A stretch of DNA of 64,000 nucleotides from CAUZIR01 sp034421295 (GTDB lineage Bacteria; Chloroflexota; Dehalococcoidia; Lucifugimonadales; UBA2962), in assembly GCA_034421295.1 (NCBI GenBank), contig DAOUKM010000015.1, positions 45,347 to 109,346 on the forward strand. The letters are read 5' to 3'. Positions 56,913 to 64,000 of the stretch are shown here, piece by piece (within the stretch, counting starts at the first letter, position 1; each line of letters starts with the position of its first letter). The position numbers and the translations under genes are program-made. A model generated the notes under the pieces. It was not told where the DNA came from. It worked only from the letters and a program-made list of their open reading frames with translations, and did not search any database.

Positions 56913-58427
56913 GTGATCCCCGGCCACAGGAATGGTCTGATCGTCGCCTCGCTCGCCGTCGTGGCCCTGGCGGCGGCTGAACCCGCGTACGCCCATGGCT
57001 TTGGAGCCCGGTACGACCTGCCGGTGCCGCTCTCGTATTTCCTGGCCGGCGCAGCCGCCGCGGTGGCGCTCTCCTTTGTGGTGGTAGGGGTGTTCGTAAG
57101 GGGCGTGGGTGCCGGTACCGGGTACCCGACCTACTCCCTAAGTTCGCGCCCGTGGTTTCGCCACGGCGTCGGATCGCCCGCGTTCGTGCGGCTGGCGAGG
57201 GCCGCGTCCGTATTCATGTTCGGGCTGGTGATCGCCACCTCGCTGGCGGGTTCGCACAAGCCGCTCGACAACCTGTCGCCGACGTTTATCTGGGTCATCT
57301 GGTGGGTGGGTGCGGGCTTTGCTGCAGCCGTCATAGGCAACGTCTGGAATGTCATCAACCCCTGGAAGATCGTCTTCGAACTGGCCGAGCGCCTGCTTGC
57401 CGGCCCAAGAGGATTCGCTCCCCTCCAGCGCTACCCGCAGGCGTGGTCGACATGGCCTGCGGTAGTGCTGTTCGGCGTGTTCGCCTGGATCGAAAATGTG
57501 TATTCGGGAGCCGCCGTTCCGGGCGACCTCGGGACGATCATCGTGGTGTTCTCCGTCATCCAGTGGATCGGAATGTACTACTTCGGGAAGGATGACTGGC
57601 TTCGCCATGGGGACCCGTTCTCCGTGTTGTTCGGTCTATTCGCCCGTTTCTCACTGACCGAAATCAGGGTCGACCGTCGCAGGTCCTGCCGGCGCTGCCC
57701 TTTTGAATGCACCGCGGGTGAATGCGTCGACTGCTACCCGTGCTTTGAGCGGGCTGCCCCTGATGAACGCAGGGTGGTCCTCCGGCCCTTCGCCGCCGGC
57801 CTTGTAAGGCCCGAGCACGTATCGGTCGCCAACATGGCCTTTGTGATTCTCGTCCTGTCGACGGTTACCTTCGATGGCCTTAAGGAAACTTCATCCTGGA
57901 ACTGGGTTCACAGTGGGCTCGCCGGCTTAGACGGCACGGCCGTGGACACGATAGGCCTGTACGGCGTGCCGCTGGCCTTTCTCGGCCTTTACCTGGCTTT
58001 CTCATGGGGCATGCGCCGCATGTCCGGGGCGGACATCGGCGTTCTGCAGTTGGCCCGGGTCTCCGTTCTGTCCCTGGTCCCGATAGCACTGGCCTACCAC
58101 TTCGCCCACTTTCTCGCGCTGCTGCTGATTCAGGGCCAGGCGATCATACCGCTGGCCTCGGATCCGTTCGGGCGCGGCTGGGACCTGTTTGGATCCGCCG
58201 GATACGCGATCGATATCAGCGTCATAAATGCGGAGGCCGCCTGGTTTTTCTCGGTCGCTGTGATCGTCGTCGGCCACGTCGCCGCGGTGTTCGTTTCACA
58301 TGTCGTCTCTCTCAGGGAGGTCCCGGGGCACGAAGCCGCCCTGCGCAGCCAGTATCCGATGCTGGTCCTGATGATCCTGTACACGGTCGTCAGCCTCTGG
58401 ATCGTCTCCCAGCCGATAGTGGAGTGA
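56913..58427 (+). CDS. FedB-like polytopic membrane protein with a six-Cys cluster
   Basis: A 504-residue membrane protein with a signal-like first helix ending near EPAYAHG and roughly ten further TM helices. HGFGARYDLPVPLSYFLAGAAAAVALSFV and NVINPWKIVFELAE match the family that databases often name fenitrothion hydrolase; its real function is unknown. Between TM segments (259-277) is a compact Cys motif, C-x2-C-x3-C-x4-C-x2-C-x2-C, which could hold an Fe-S cluster or zinc. The GTG start is 31 nt after the cupredoxin gene. It closes the five-gene set. Confidence 0.75.
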   Translation: MIPGHRNGLIVASLAVVALAAAEPAYAHGFGARYDLPVPLSYFLAGAAAAVALSFVVVGVFVRGVGAGTGYPTYSLSSRPWFRHGVGSPAFVRLARAASVFMFGLVIATSLAGSHKPLDNLSPTFIWVIWWVGAGFAAAVIGNVWNVINPWKIVFELAERLLAGPRGFAPLQRYPQAWSTWPAVVLFGVFAWIENVYSGAAVPGDLGTIIVVFSVIQWIGMYYFGKDDWLRHGDPFSVLFGLFARFSLTEIRVDRRRSCRRCPFECTAGECVDCYPCFERAAPDERRVVLRPFAAGLVRPEHVSVANMAFVILVLSTVTFDGLKETSSWNWVHSGLAGLDGTAVDTIGLYGVPLAFLGLYLAFSWGMRRMSGADIGVLQLARVSVLSLVPIALAYHFAHFLALLLIQGQAIIPLASDPFGRGWDLFGSAGYAIDISVINAEAAWFFSVAVIVVGHVAAVFVSHVVSLREVPGHEAALRSQYPMLVLMILYTVVSLWIVSQPIVE

Positions 58428-58470
58428 CCGGCAGGGCGGGCCGCCAGGCGCGGGCCTCATCCGGGCGCGA

Positions 58471-58504
58471 TAGAATGGATGTCATCTCGAGGGCACGAGC
58501 CCTC
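58471..58504 (+). promoter_or_regulatory. -10 hexamer and leader hairpin of the HtpX-like gene
   Basis: TAGAAT (58471-58476) is followed in the leader by GAGGGC-ACGA-GCCCTC (58489-58504), a perfect 6-bp hairpin that ends just before GGAAGG and the GTG start at 58516. Confidence 0.4.
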
Positions 58505-58515
58505 CCGGGAAGGTC

Positions 58516-59478
58516 GTGGAGGCGCGTATGAGGCGGCCCATGCAGATCGGGCGCGATACCGAGTTGACCGTGAGGATGTCGGCGACAATGCTGCTGCTGG
58601 CCATGGTGTTCGTGGCGTTCCTCGGCCTGTTGTTCTGGGCCGGGGTGCCCTGGTTCCTGGTCCTGGTGATCGCCGTTGCCGTGGCCATGTTCCAGTACTG
58701 GGGCTCGGACCGGATAGTGCTCATGACCACCGGCGCCAGGGAGGTCTCCGAGCAGGAGGAGCCATGGCTGCACGAGACTATCGCCCGACTGGCGCGGGCC
58801 GCGGAGATCCCCAAGCCCAAGAAGATCGCGATAATGGAGACGCATGTCCCCAACGCCTTCGCCACGGGCCGTAATCCCCGCAATGCCGTGGTGGCGGTAA
58901 CCCGGGGTCTGCTAAATCGACTCACCAAGGCCGAGGTGGAGGCGGTGCTGGGTCACGAGATGAGCCACGTCAAGAATCGCGACGTCATGGTCCTTACCTG
59001 GGCCAGCGTCATAGTGATCATGGCAGGCTTTCTGATGCAGATGCTGTTTTGGATGAGCCTTTTCGGAGGCTTTGGCGGCAGGCGGGGCGGCCAGGGGGGC
59101 GGCCAGGCTGCCCTCATCATCCTGGCGGTATATGCCGGTACGATCCTGGTCTACTTCATCAGCCAGATGCTGATAATGACCCTCTCCAGGTACCGTGAGT
59201 ACTCGGCTGACAGGGGAGGAGCTGTGCTGACGGGCAATCCCATGCAGCTGGCTTCGGCCCTGGCCAAGATCTCCAATGACGTCTACAGGATTCCCGAAAA
59301 GGACCTGCGCAGCGTTGAGCACGCCAACGCCTTTTTCATAATCCCGGCCCTTAAGGGTGGAGGAATGACGTCAATGTTTTCCAGCCATCCGCCGGTGGAA
59401 AAGCGCATCGAAAAGCTCAAGGCCATCGAGAGAGCAATGAGTCGCGGTGCGACCCAGTACCGTGAGTTCAAGTTCTGA
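58516..59478 (+). CDS. htpX: HtpX-like M48 membrane zinc metalloprotease
   Basis: A 320-residue protease. HEMSH (His147, Glu148, His151) is the zinc site, with the third ligand Glu in YREYSADRGG. TM helices are at about 24-42, 47-60, 154-182 and 197-222. Known role: quality control of membrane proteins under stress. GTG 58516 or ATG 58528 can start it. PspAB follows after 24 nt, a pairing that suggests an envelope-stress function. Confidence 0.92.
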   Translation: MEARMRRPMQIGRDTELTVRMSATMLLLAMVFVAFLGLLFWAGVPWFLVLVIAVAVAMFQYWGSDRIVLMTTGAREVSEQEEPWLHETIARLARAAEIPKPKKIAIMETHVPNAFATGRNPRNAVVAVTRGLLNRLTKAEVEAVLGHEMSHVKNRDVMVLTWASVIVIMAGFLMQMLFWMSLFGGFGGRRGGQGGGQAALIILAVYAGTILVYFISQMLIMTLSRYREYSADRGGAVLTGNPMQLASALAKISNDVYRIPEKDLRSVEHANAFFIIPALKGGGMTSMFSSHPPVEKRIEKLKAIERAMSRGATQYREFKF

Positions 59479-59502
59479 CCTTTTCCTGTCTGGAGCCTGG
59501 AG

Positions 59503-60075
59503 ATGGGTTTCCTAGGGGGTCTGTTCGGGCGTAGTCGGATAAGGGCGCCTCGCCCGAGCCGGTTCGCCGCCCTGGTCGGGGCGGCCCGAGTCATGACAGA
59601 CCGGTCATCCCTGACAACCGGGGATAGAGCCGGTGTCCTGTTCAATCCGGAACAGGGCGCATCCACGTCCGACCTTGTGAGCGAGCTTGAGGGTGTCATG
59701 AGACGGAGTGAGGCCGCCTCGGGCACAGGGCTGGACCTTCGGACCGACGAGTTCGAGACCGCATGGATAGTCCTCCAGAATCGCAATTTCGAGCGTCTGG
59801 TCGGATCGGTGCAGCTGCTCAACGAAACTCTTTTCGAACGCGGCAACGGCGAACGACTGCTGGCTGCCGTAATCAGGGTGGATTTCGAGAGGAGGCCAGC
59901 CTATTGGATCTACAATTACAAGAGAGGGTACTTTTATCCTCTGGTGCGGGGCTCAGGAGGAGAGGGCCGCGACAATGAGGCCGAACTGAGGCTGGGCGAG
60001 TCGATGGACAGGCACCGAGTCGCCGTCGAGAGTTCCCTGGAGCACTGGTACGGACTGTCTGGCATACCCTTCTGA
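59503..60075 (+). CDS. PspA-associated protein PspAB
   Basis: A 190-residue protein matching the PspAB family: MGFLGGLFGR start, TGDRAGVLFNP, DEFETAWIVL and the C-terminal YNYKRGYFYPLV-GRDNEAELRLGESM. It is cytoplasmic. Known of the family: encoded with HtpX and PspA-type envelope-stress genes in Actinobacteria and Chloroflexota. No pspA is in the window. AGCCTGGAG precedes the ATG. Confidence 0.85.
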   Translation: MGFLGGLFGRSRIRAPRPSRFAALVGAARVMTDRSSLTTGDRAGVLFNPEQGASTSDLVSELEGVMRRSEAASGTGLDLRTDEFETAWIVLQNRNFERLVGSVQLLNETLFERGNGERLLAAVIRVDFERRPAYWIYNYKRGYFYPLVRGSGGEGRDNEAELRLGESMDRHRVAVESSLEHWYGLSGIPF

Positions 60076-60118
60076 GATCCTGCCAGGCCACGGGGCATCT
60101 CGGTGACGATCCAACCGC

Positions 60119-60310
60119 CTACGGATCGTCAAAGTTTCGGCGGCCCCTGCCCGACATCATGTTGATGAGTCCGAGTAGGCCGAGCACGACCCCGAGCGCT
60201 ATCAACATGAAGCTGATCGCCGTAACGACCCTGTCAAACTGCAGGACCACCCCCAGAATCAGCAGGACAGCACCAATGGGCAGCAGCCCAACGCTGCCGA
60301 GTCGGCTCAT
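60119..60310 (-). CDS. Small membrane protein with two TM helices
   Basis: A 63-residue protein from ATG 60310. Two hydrophobic helices (VGLLPIGAVLLILGVVLQF and ITAISFMLIALGVVLGLLGLI-like) are separated by a short DRVV turn, with a basic C-terminus GRGRRNF. It resembles the small DUF6458-type membrane proteins of Actinobacteria. Function unknown. Confidence 0.65.
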   Translation of the reverse strand: MSRLGSVGLLPIGAVLLILGVVLQFDRVVTAISFMLIALGVVLGLLGLINMMSGRGRRNFDDP

Positions 60311-60383
60311 ATGCCTCGACCCCCGGACGCCTCGCCGCACCGTGCGCAGCCGCGTTTACGCTAAGCGGCAGGCCTCCGGAGGA

Positions 60384-60389
60384 ATTATA
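60384..60389 (-). promoter_or_regulatory. -10 hexamer of the small membrane protein gene
   Basis: TATAAT on the minus strand, about 75 nt upstream of ATG 60310. An imperfect dyad GGACC-ACC-GGTCC lies next to it (60390-60402). Confidence 0.4.
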
Positions 60390-60445
60390 GGACCACCGGT
60401 CCTTTCGGGCAGAGCGGTGAATCCCTGCAGCCAAATGGCCGCCCG

Positions 60446-62011
60446 GTGAATCCGGGCCTCGTGACACCTGCCGCCGCAGGCTGGCTCCTGGCGGTCGCGC
60501 TCGCGCTCGCCGCAGCCTGTGGGGGCGCTGGTGACGATCAGGGACCCCAAGCAGGCCGTGCGGTCCCCACCACCCCGGCTCATCCCGACACGGGCAGTCC
60601 CCCGGCCTCAGAGGGCGAGGAGACCCTGCCGGGTCGGTTGACCCCCCGGCCCGATGACGCCGTCGCTCCGGAGCCAACCCCCACATTCGATCCCGGCGAG
60701 GTAATCCTGCCGACCGTCTCACCGCCGACCGCAGTCCCGGACACCCAGGAGGACGGTCTCTACGCCCGGCTGGACGGCATCGCCGCACGCGTGTCCGTTC
60801 TGCGTGGGCTCTATTCTGTCGGTGACGTCCATAGGCGCTTCATCTCCCGCGAGGAATTGCGTGAACGTCTCTTGGATGACCTCGGGGCGCAGCGCGATGA
60901 ACTGTCAGCCGTCGGGCAGCTCTATGAGATCCTCGGCGTGATCGACCCCGGCACCGATCTTTACGAGCTGTACGTCGATCTGTACAGCGAGAACGTCCTG
61001 GGGTTTTTCGACACGGCCGAGGACGAGCTGTACGTGGTCGGCGAGGACTTTCGTGAGCTGTCTCCCCAGGACCGCCTCACGTATGCTCACGAGTTCGTAC
61101 ATGCCCTTCAGTCGCAGCACTTTGACATCGGCTCGATGCTGGACTCTGAAGAGACGAAGTACGATGCCGATCGAACGGCGGCATATCTGGCGATGGTAGA
61201 GGGTGACGCGGTCCTTCTTCAGACCATCTACATGCTGGAGAGCATGACCGAGCAGGAGCAGGCCGCCGCCCGGGGGCTCCAGATCGACATGAGTACCTTT
61301 CTGGCTGCGCCGCACCTGATCCAGCGAATCTTCGTCTTTCCCTACGTGGAGGGAGCACAATTCGTGTACCAGTTCTTCGTCCAGGGCGGCTGGCCGAAGG
61401 TTGATGCTCTGTACGAGCGCGCCCCCTCCTCCACGGAGCAGATCATGCACCCGGGTAAATATGTGCTGGGGGAAGAGCCGGTCGATGTTGACATACCCTC
61501 TGTAGCCGGCGCCCTGGGTGAGGGCTGGTCGGAGCTGAGGAGAGACACCTTTGGGGAGTTCGCGCTCCTGGCCTATCTTGAGGGTGGGCTGGTGCAGCGT
61601 GAGGCGGCCATCGCCGCGGGCGGCTGGGGTGGAGACGAGTACGTAGTCTATTCCGGCCCCGACGGTTCGTACGCTCTGGTGCACAGATATCAGTGGGACT
61701 CGCCGCGCGACGCCGAGGAGTTCCTTGAGGGGTTTTCGGACTTTACCGAGGCGCGGGCGGGGGCGACTTTGATCCCGCTGGACTCGGTGGGCACCGAGGT
61801 GCTGTTCGCCCTCCCCGGGCAGCTTATCTATGCGGTCAATCGCGGGATCGTCACCGATGTCATGATCGCCCCCGACCAGGGCGTCCTGGATACGGTGATC
61901 GGAACCCTGGCTCCAGCGGCCGGCTCCGCCGATGATGAGGCGGCAGAATCGCCGGGGGGCGAGGCGCAGGCCAGTGGAGACACCGGTCCGGACAGGGCCG
62001 ACGGGGAGTAG
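60446..62011 (+). CDS. Lipoprotein with an HExxH zinc-metallopeptidase motif
   Basis: A 521-residue lipoprotein: signal GWLLAVALALAAAC with anchored Cys25, then a long Pro/Thr/Glu-rich linker to about 95. The globular part has HEFVH (His215, Glu216, His219) and a downstream Glu in AMVEGDAVLL that fits the third ligand, the pattern of a gluzincin-type peptidase. TEQIMHPGKY and a C-terminal repeat-like region follow. The protein family is not characterised. The C-terminal tail is acidic and low-complexity. The start is GTG. Confidence 0.78.
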   Translation: MNPGLVTPAAAGWLLAVALALAAACGGAGDDQGPQAGRAVPTTPAHPDTGSPPASEGEETLPGRLTPRPDDAVAPEPTPTFDPGEVILPTVSPPTAVPDTQEDGLYARLDGIAARVSVLRGLYSVGDVHRRFISREELRERLLDDLGAQRDELSAVGQLYEILGVIDPGTDLYELYVDLYSENVLGFFDTAEDELYVVGEDFRELSPQDRLTYAHEFVHALQSQHFDIGSMLDSEETKYDADRTAAYLAMVEGDAVLLQTIYMLESMTEQEQAAARGLQIDMSTFLAAPHLIQRIFVFPYVEGAQFVYQFFVQGGWPKVDALYERAPSSTEQIMHPGKYVLGEEPVDVDIPSVAGALGEGWSELRRDTFGEFALLAYLEGGLVQREAAIAAGGWGGDEYVVYSGPDGSYALVHRYQWDSPRDAEEFLEGFSDFTEARAGATLIPLDSVGTEVLFALPGQLIYAVNRGIVTDVMIAPDQGVLDTVIGTLAPAAGSADDEAAESPGGEAQASGDTGPDRADGE

Positions 62012-62054
62012 GAGCGCTGGCCTCGGGTGGTGGCGGCCCGGGGTTCCCTGACCT

Positions 62055-62060
62055 TATAAT
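62055..62060 (+). promoter_or_regulatory. -10 hexamer of the transketolase operon, leaderless type
   Basis: TATAAT ends 9 nt before GTG 62070. Confidence 0.45.
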
Positions 62061-62069
62061 GCCGGGCCT

Positions 62070-62900
62070 GTGACGGACTATTCCTCGGTCGTAGCGAAGG
62101 TAGAAGAGCTCGCGCGGCGCGTCCGTGTCCATGCGCTACAGATGGTCGCCGCGGCCAATAGCGGCCATCCCGGCGGTTCGCTGTCGGAGGCGGACATACT
62201 TGCGGTCCTGTACGGTCACGTAATGGTTCACGACCCGTGCGACCCTGCCAGGTCGGATCGTGATCGTTTCATCCTGAGCAAATCCCATGCGTGTGCGGCA
62301 CTCTACGCGGTGCTTGCGGAATCCGGGTACTTTCCCATCGACGAGTTGTCGAGCTTCAGGAAGATAGACTCCCGCTTGCAGGGTCACGCCCATGTAAAGA
62401 CCCCCGGTGTGGAGATGTCCGGTGGCTCCCTCGGCCAGGGGCTCTCATTTGGTGTGGGCACGGCATTGGCGGCCCGGCTCGACGGCAGGTCCACCCGCAC
62501 CTATGTGCTTCTGGGTGACGGTGAGTGCGATGAGGGTCAGGTGTGGGAGGCGGCCATGTCGGCGCCCCATCACGGCCTGGACAACCTGGTGGCCATAATC
62601 GACCGGAACCGGATTCAGAATGACCGCTGGACCGATCAGGTGATGACCCTGGAGCCACTTGCGGACAAGTGGCGGGCATTCGGCTGGGAGGTTACAGAGG
62701 CGGACGGCCACTGCGTTGCCGACCTCCTCGCGGCCTTTGATCGCTCAGCCCGGACCAAGGGTCGTCCAACTGTGATCGTCGCCCACACCGTAAAGGGCAA
62801 GGGAGTCTCGTTCATGGAAGACAATGCTGACTTCCACGGCAAGGCACCGTCTCCTGAGGAGCTCGCGCTTGCGCTGAGCGAGCTCGATTCAGCCCGTTGA
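62070..62900 (+). CDS. Transketolase, N-terminal (ThDP-binding) subunit
   Basis: A 276-residue half of a split transketolase. AANSGHPGGSLSEADILAVLY and SGGSLGQGLSFGVG are the N-terminal signatures; GDGECDEGQVWEAAMSA to DRNR binds the diphosphate of ThDP. The partner follows with a 4-nt overlap. Split transketolases carry two-carbon transfers in the pentose phosphate pathway; some relatives act on other ketoses. Confidence 0.93.
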   Translation: MTDYSSVVAKVEELARRVRVHALQMVAAANSGHPGGSLSEADILAVLYGHVMVHDPCDPARSDRDRFILSKSHACAALYAVLAESGYFPIDELSSFRKIDSRLQGHAHVKTPGVEMSGGSLGQGLSFGVGTALAARLDGRSTRTYVLLGDGECDEGQVWEAAMSAPHHGLDNLVAIIDRNRIQNDRWTDQVMTLEPLADKWRAFGWEVTEADGHCVADLLAAFDRSARTKGRPTVIVAHTVKGKGVSFMEDNADFHGKAPSPEELALALSELDSAR

Positions 62901-63838
62901 CAGAAGCCGTCTCCACCCGCCAGGTCGCCGGCCAGACCCTGGTCCAGCTGGGTCATGAGTACCCGGACCTGGTCGTAGTCGGCGGCGATCTGAACAAGTC
63001 TACCTTTGCGAATCGGTTCGAGGCCGAGTTCCCCGATCGCTTCTTCGACTTTGGACCGGCCGAGCAGAATATGGTCGGGGTGGCCGCGGGCCTGGCCGCC
63101 TCCGGCAAGATTCCGGTGGTCAGCACCTTTGCCGTCTTCGGCTCAGCCCGCCCGTTCGACCAGTTGAGGGTCAGCGTGGCGCAGCCGGGTCTGAACGTAA
63201 AACTCGTGCTCACCCACGCCGGTCTCATGACCGGAGAGGATGGCTCATCGGCTCAGAGTGTCGAGGACCTTGCGATAGTGTCCGCCCTGCCCACGTTCAC
63301 CGTGATCGTGCCGGCCGACGGGCCGGAGGCCGCTCTTGCCGTCAGGGCCGCGATCTCGACGCCGGGTCCGTTCTACGTTCGCCTGTCCCGCCCGGCAACG
63401 CCGGTGGTTCACGAGGGACCGTACGAGTTCGCCGTTGGAAGGGCCGAGGTCATGCGGGAAGGGAAGGATGCGTCGATCGTAGCCTGCGGCATCATGGTCC
63501 ACGCGGCGTTGACCGCGGCGGACTTGCTGGCCGGGGAAGGCATATCCTGCCGGGTCGTCAACATGGCCACGGTCAGTCCGCTTGACCGGGGTGCCGTGCT
63601 CGCGGCCGCCCGGGAGACCGGGGCGCTGGTGACGGCCGAAGAGCATCTGCTGCAGGGTGGCCTGGGTAGTGCGGTCGCCAGCCTGCTTGCCGGCAGCCTT
63701 CCCACGCCCGTCGAAATGGTCGGACTGACCGGCTACGGTGAGTCCGGTGACCCCCAGCGCCTGCTGGAAAAGTACGGCCTGACCCCGGTTCACGTGGCCG
63801 ACGCCGTCAGGAGGGCGGTCGCCCGCAAGGGCGCGTAA
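62897..63838 (+). CDS. Transketolase, C-terminal subunit
   Basis: A 313-residue partner. The pyrimidine-binding domain has VVGGDLNKST, GPAEQNMVGVAAGLAASGKIPVVSTFAVFG with the catalytic Glu, and THAGLMTGEDGSSAQSVEDLA; the C-terminal domain starts near FYVRLSRPATP. It starts with TTG within the TTGA overlap of the first subunit, so translation is coupled. It is convergent with ffh. Confidence 0.93.
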   Translation: MTEAVSTRQVAGQTLVQLGHEYPDLVVVGGDLNKSTFANRFEAEFPDRFFDFGPAEQNMVGVAAGLAASGKIPVVSTFAVFGSARPFDQLRVSVAQPGLNVKLVLTHAGLMTGEDGSSAQSVEDLAIVSALPTFTVIVPADGPEAALAVRAAISTPGPFYVRLSRPATPVVHEGPYEFAVGRAEVMREGKDASIVACGIMVHAALTAADLLAGEGISCRVVNMATVSPLDRGAVLAAARETGALVTAEEHLLQGGLGSAVASLLAGSLPTPVEMVGLTGYGESGDPQRLLEKYGLTPVHVADAVRRAVARKGA

Positions 63839-63867
63839 CGCAGCCGACCCTCCTCGGGGGCTGAACC

Positions 63868-63893
63868 GGTCCGCTGCGGGTGTGGCACGGACC
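63868..63893. terminator. Hairpin between convergent transketolase and ffh genes
   Basis: GGTCCG (63868-63873) and CGGACC (63888-63893) pair across a 14-nt loop. No U-tract on either strand; possibly a weak bidirectional terminator. Confidence 0.25.
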
Positions 63894-63899
63894 CGGGCG

Positions 63900-64000
63900 C
63901 TAGCGCATCAGTCTCGCCAGATTCCTGAGACCCTTCCCGGAAGACATCTGCTTCATGATCTTGCGCGTCTGGCGGAACTGGTTGAGTAGCTGATTGACGT
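63900..64000 (-). CDS. ffh: Signal recognition particle protein Ffh, 3' end
   Basis: The last 33 residues only, reading NQLLNQFRQTRKIMKQMSSGK to the end LARLMR. This is the Met-rich C-terminus of the M domain, which binds 4.5S RNA and signal peptides. The rest lies outside the window. Confidence 0.8.
   Translation of the reverse strand, partial: VNQLLNQFRQTRKIMKQMSSGKGLRNLARLMR

Noticed and set aside
1..64000. CRISPR arrays, insertion sequences, prophage, rRNA or tRNA genes
   Set aside because: I found no regularly spaced repeats, transposase or integrase genes, or RNA gene signatures; weak tRNAs could be missed by eye.

Overview
The window is about 64 kb of GC-rich, densely packed bacterial chromosome with no rRNA, tRNA, phage, insertion sequence or CRISPR array that I could find. 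The gene mix points to a marine or free-living Chloroflexota of the Dehalococcoidia/SAR202 type: a CoxL-like molybdenum hydroxylase, CaiB/BaiF CoA transferase, an enolase-superfamily enzyme, DUF1800/DUF1501, LarB/LarE, the DUF3090-SCO1664 pair, PspAB-HtpX and very large FtsX-type ABC permeases. The lineage is inferred from gene content, not from a marker phylogeny.

Layout. 1-831 is the 5' part of gyrB (minus), divergent from a CADD-type p-aminobenzoate synthase candidate (1328-2008). 2188-7624 holds a CoxL-like hydroxylase, a CoxD-like MoxR ATPase, a benzoylformate-decarboxylase-like ThDP enzyme and a PPOX-fold protein. 7742-10148 is a DNA-repair block: dinB with an SOS-like operator, then two tandem Tag glycosylases, one lacking the active-site Glu. 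fmt and a CoxE-like protein follow on the minus strand. 12376-16763 has DUF1800, DUF1501, an NHL protein and an MNT/HEPN pair. 16825-25479 has two aminotransferases and a 2-oxoacid dehydrogenase operon (E1alpha, E1beta, E2, lipB) ending with a penicillin-acylase-type hydrolase. 25609-34367 encodes a four-gene ABC exporter. 34496-39537 has a small Cys-rich protein, an amidohydrolase, crotonase, CoA transferase and a GSA-aminomutase-like enzyme. 39744-44529 (minus) is an operon of a dimethylformamidase-like protein, LarE and two SDRs, divergent from larB. 45532-54677 has an NHL protein coupled to an enolase-superfamily enzyme, DUF3090/SCO1664, an IMPase, SppA, MazG, a DUF1461 membrane protein, FmdB, a chagasin-like lipoprotein and trpB.

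54765-58427 is the most unusual part: a five-gene set of envelope proteins (His-rich membrane protein, YtkA/FixH-like protein, redoxin lipoprotein, cupredoxin lipoprotein, FedB-like membrane protein). The redoxin has an in-frame UGA in place of the first Cys of its CxxC, followed at the right distance by a bSECIS-like hairpin, so it is very probably a selenoprotein. The set looks like a metal/thiol redox module of the outer face of the membrane. The window ends with HtpX and PspAB, a small membrane protein, a zinc-peptidase lipoprotein, a split transketolase and the 3' end of ffh.

Gene expression. Many start codons lie only 6-9 nt after a TAnnnT-type -10 hexamer, which predicts leaderless mRNAs. 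Others have an AGGAG-type ribosome binding site, sometimes with a hairpin next to it. Canonical promoters with 17-nt spacing occur upstream of gyrB, the class IV aminotransferase, the amidohydrolase and the dimethylformamidase operon.
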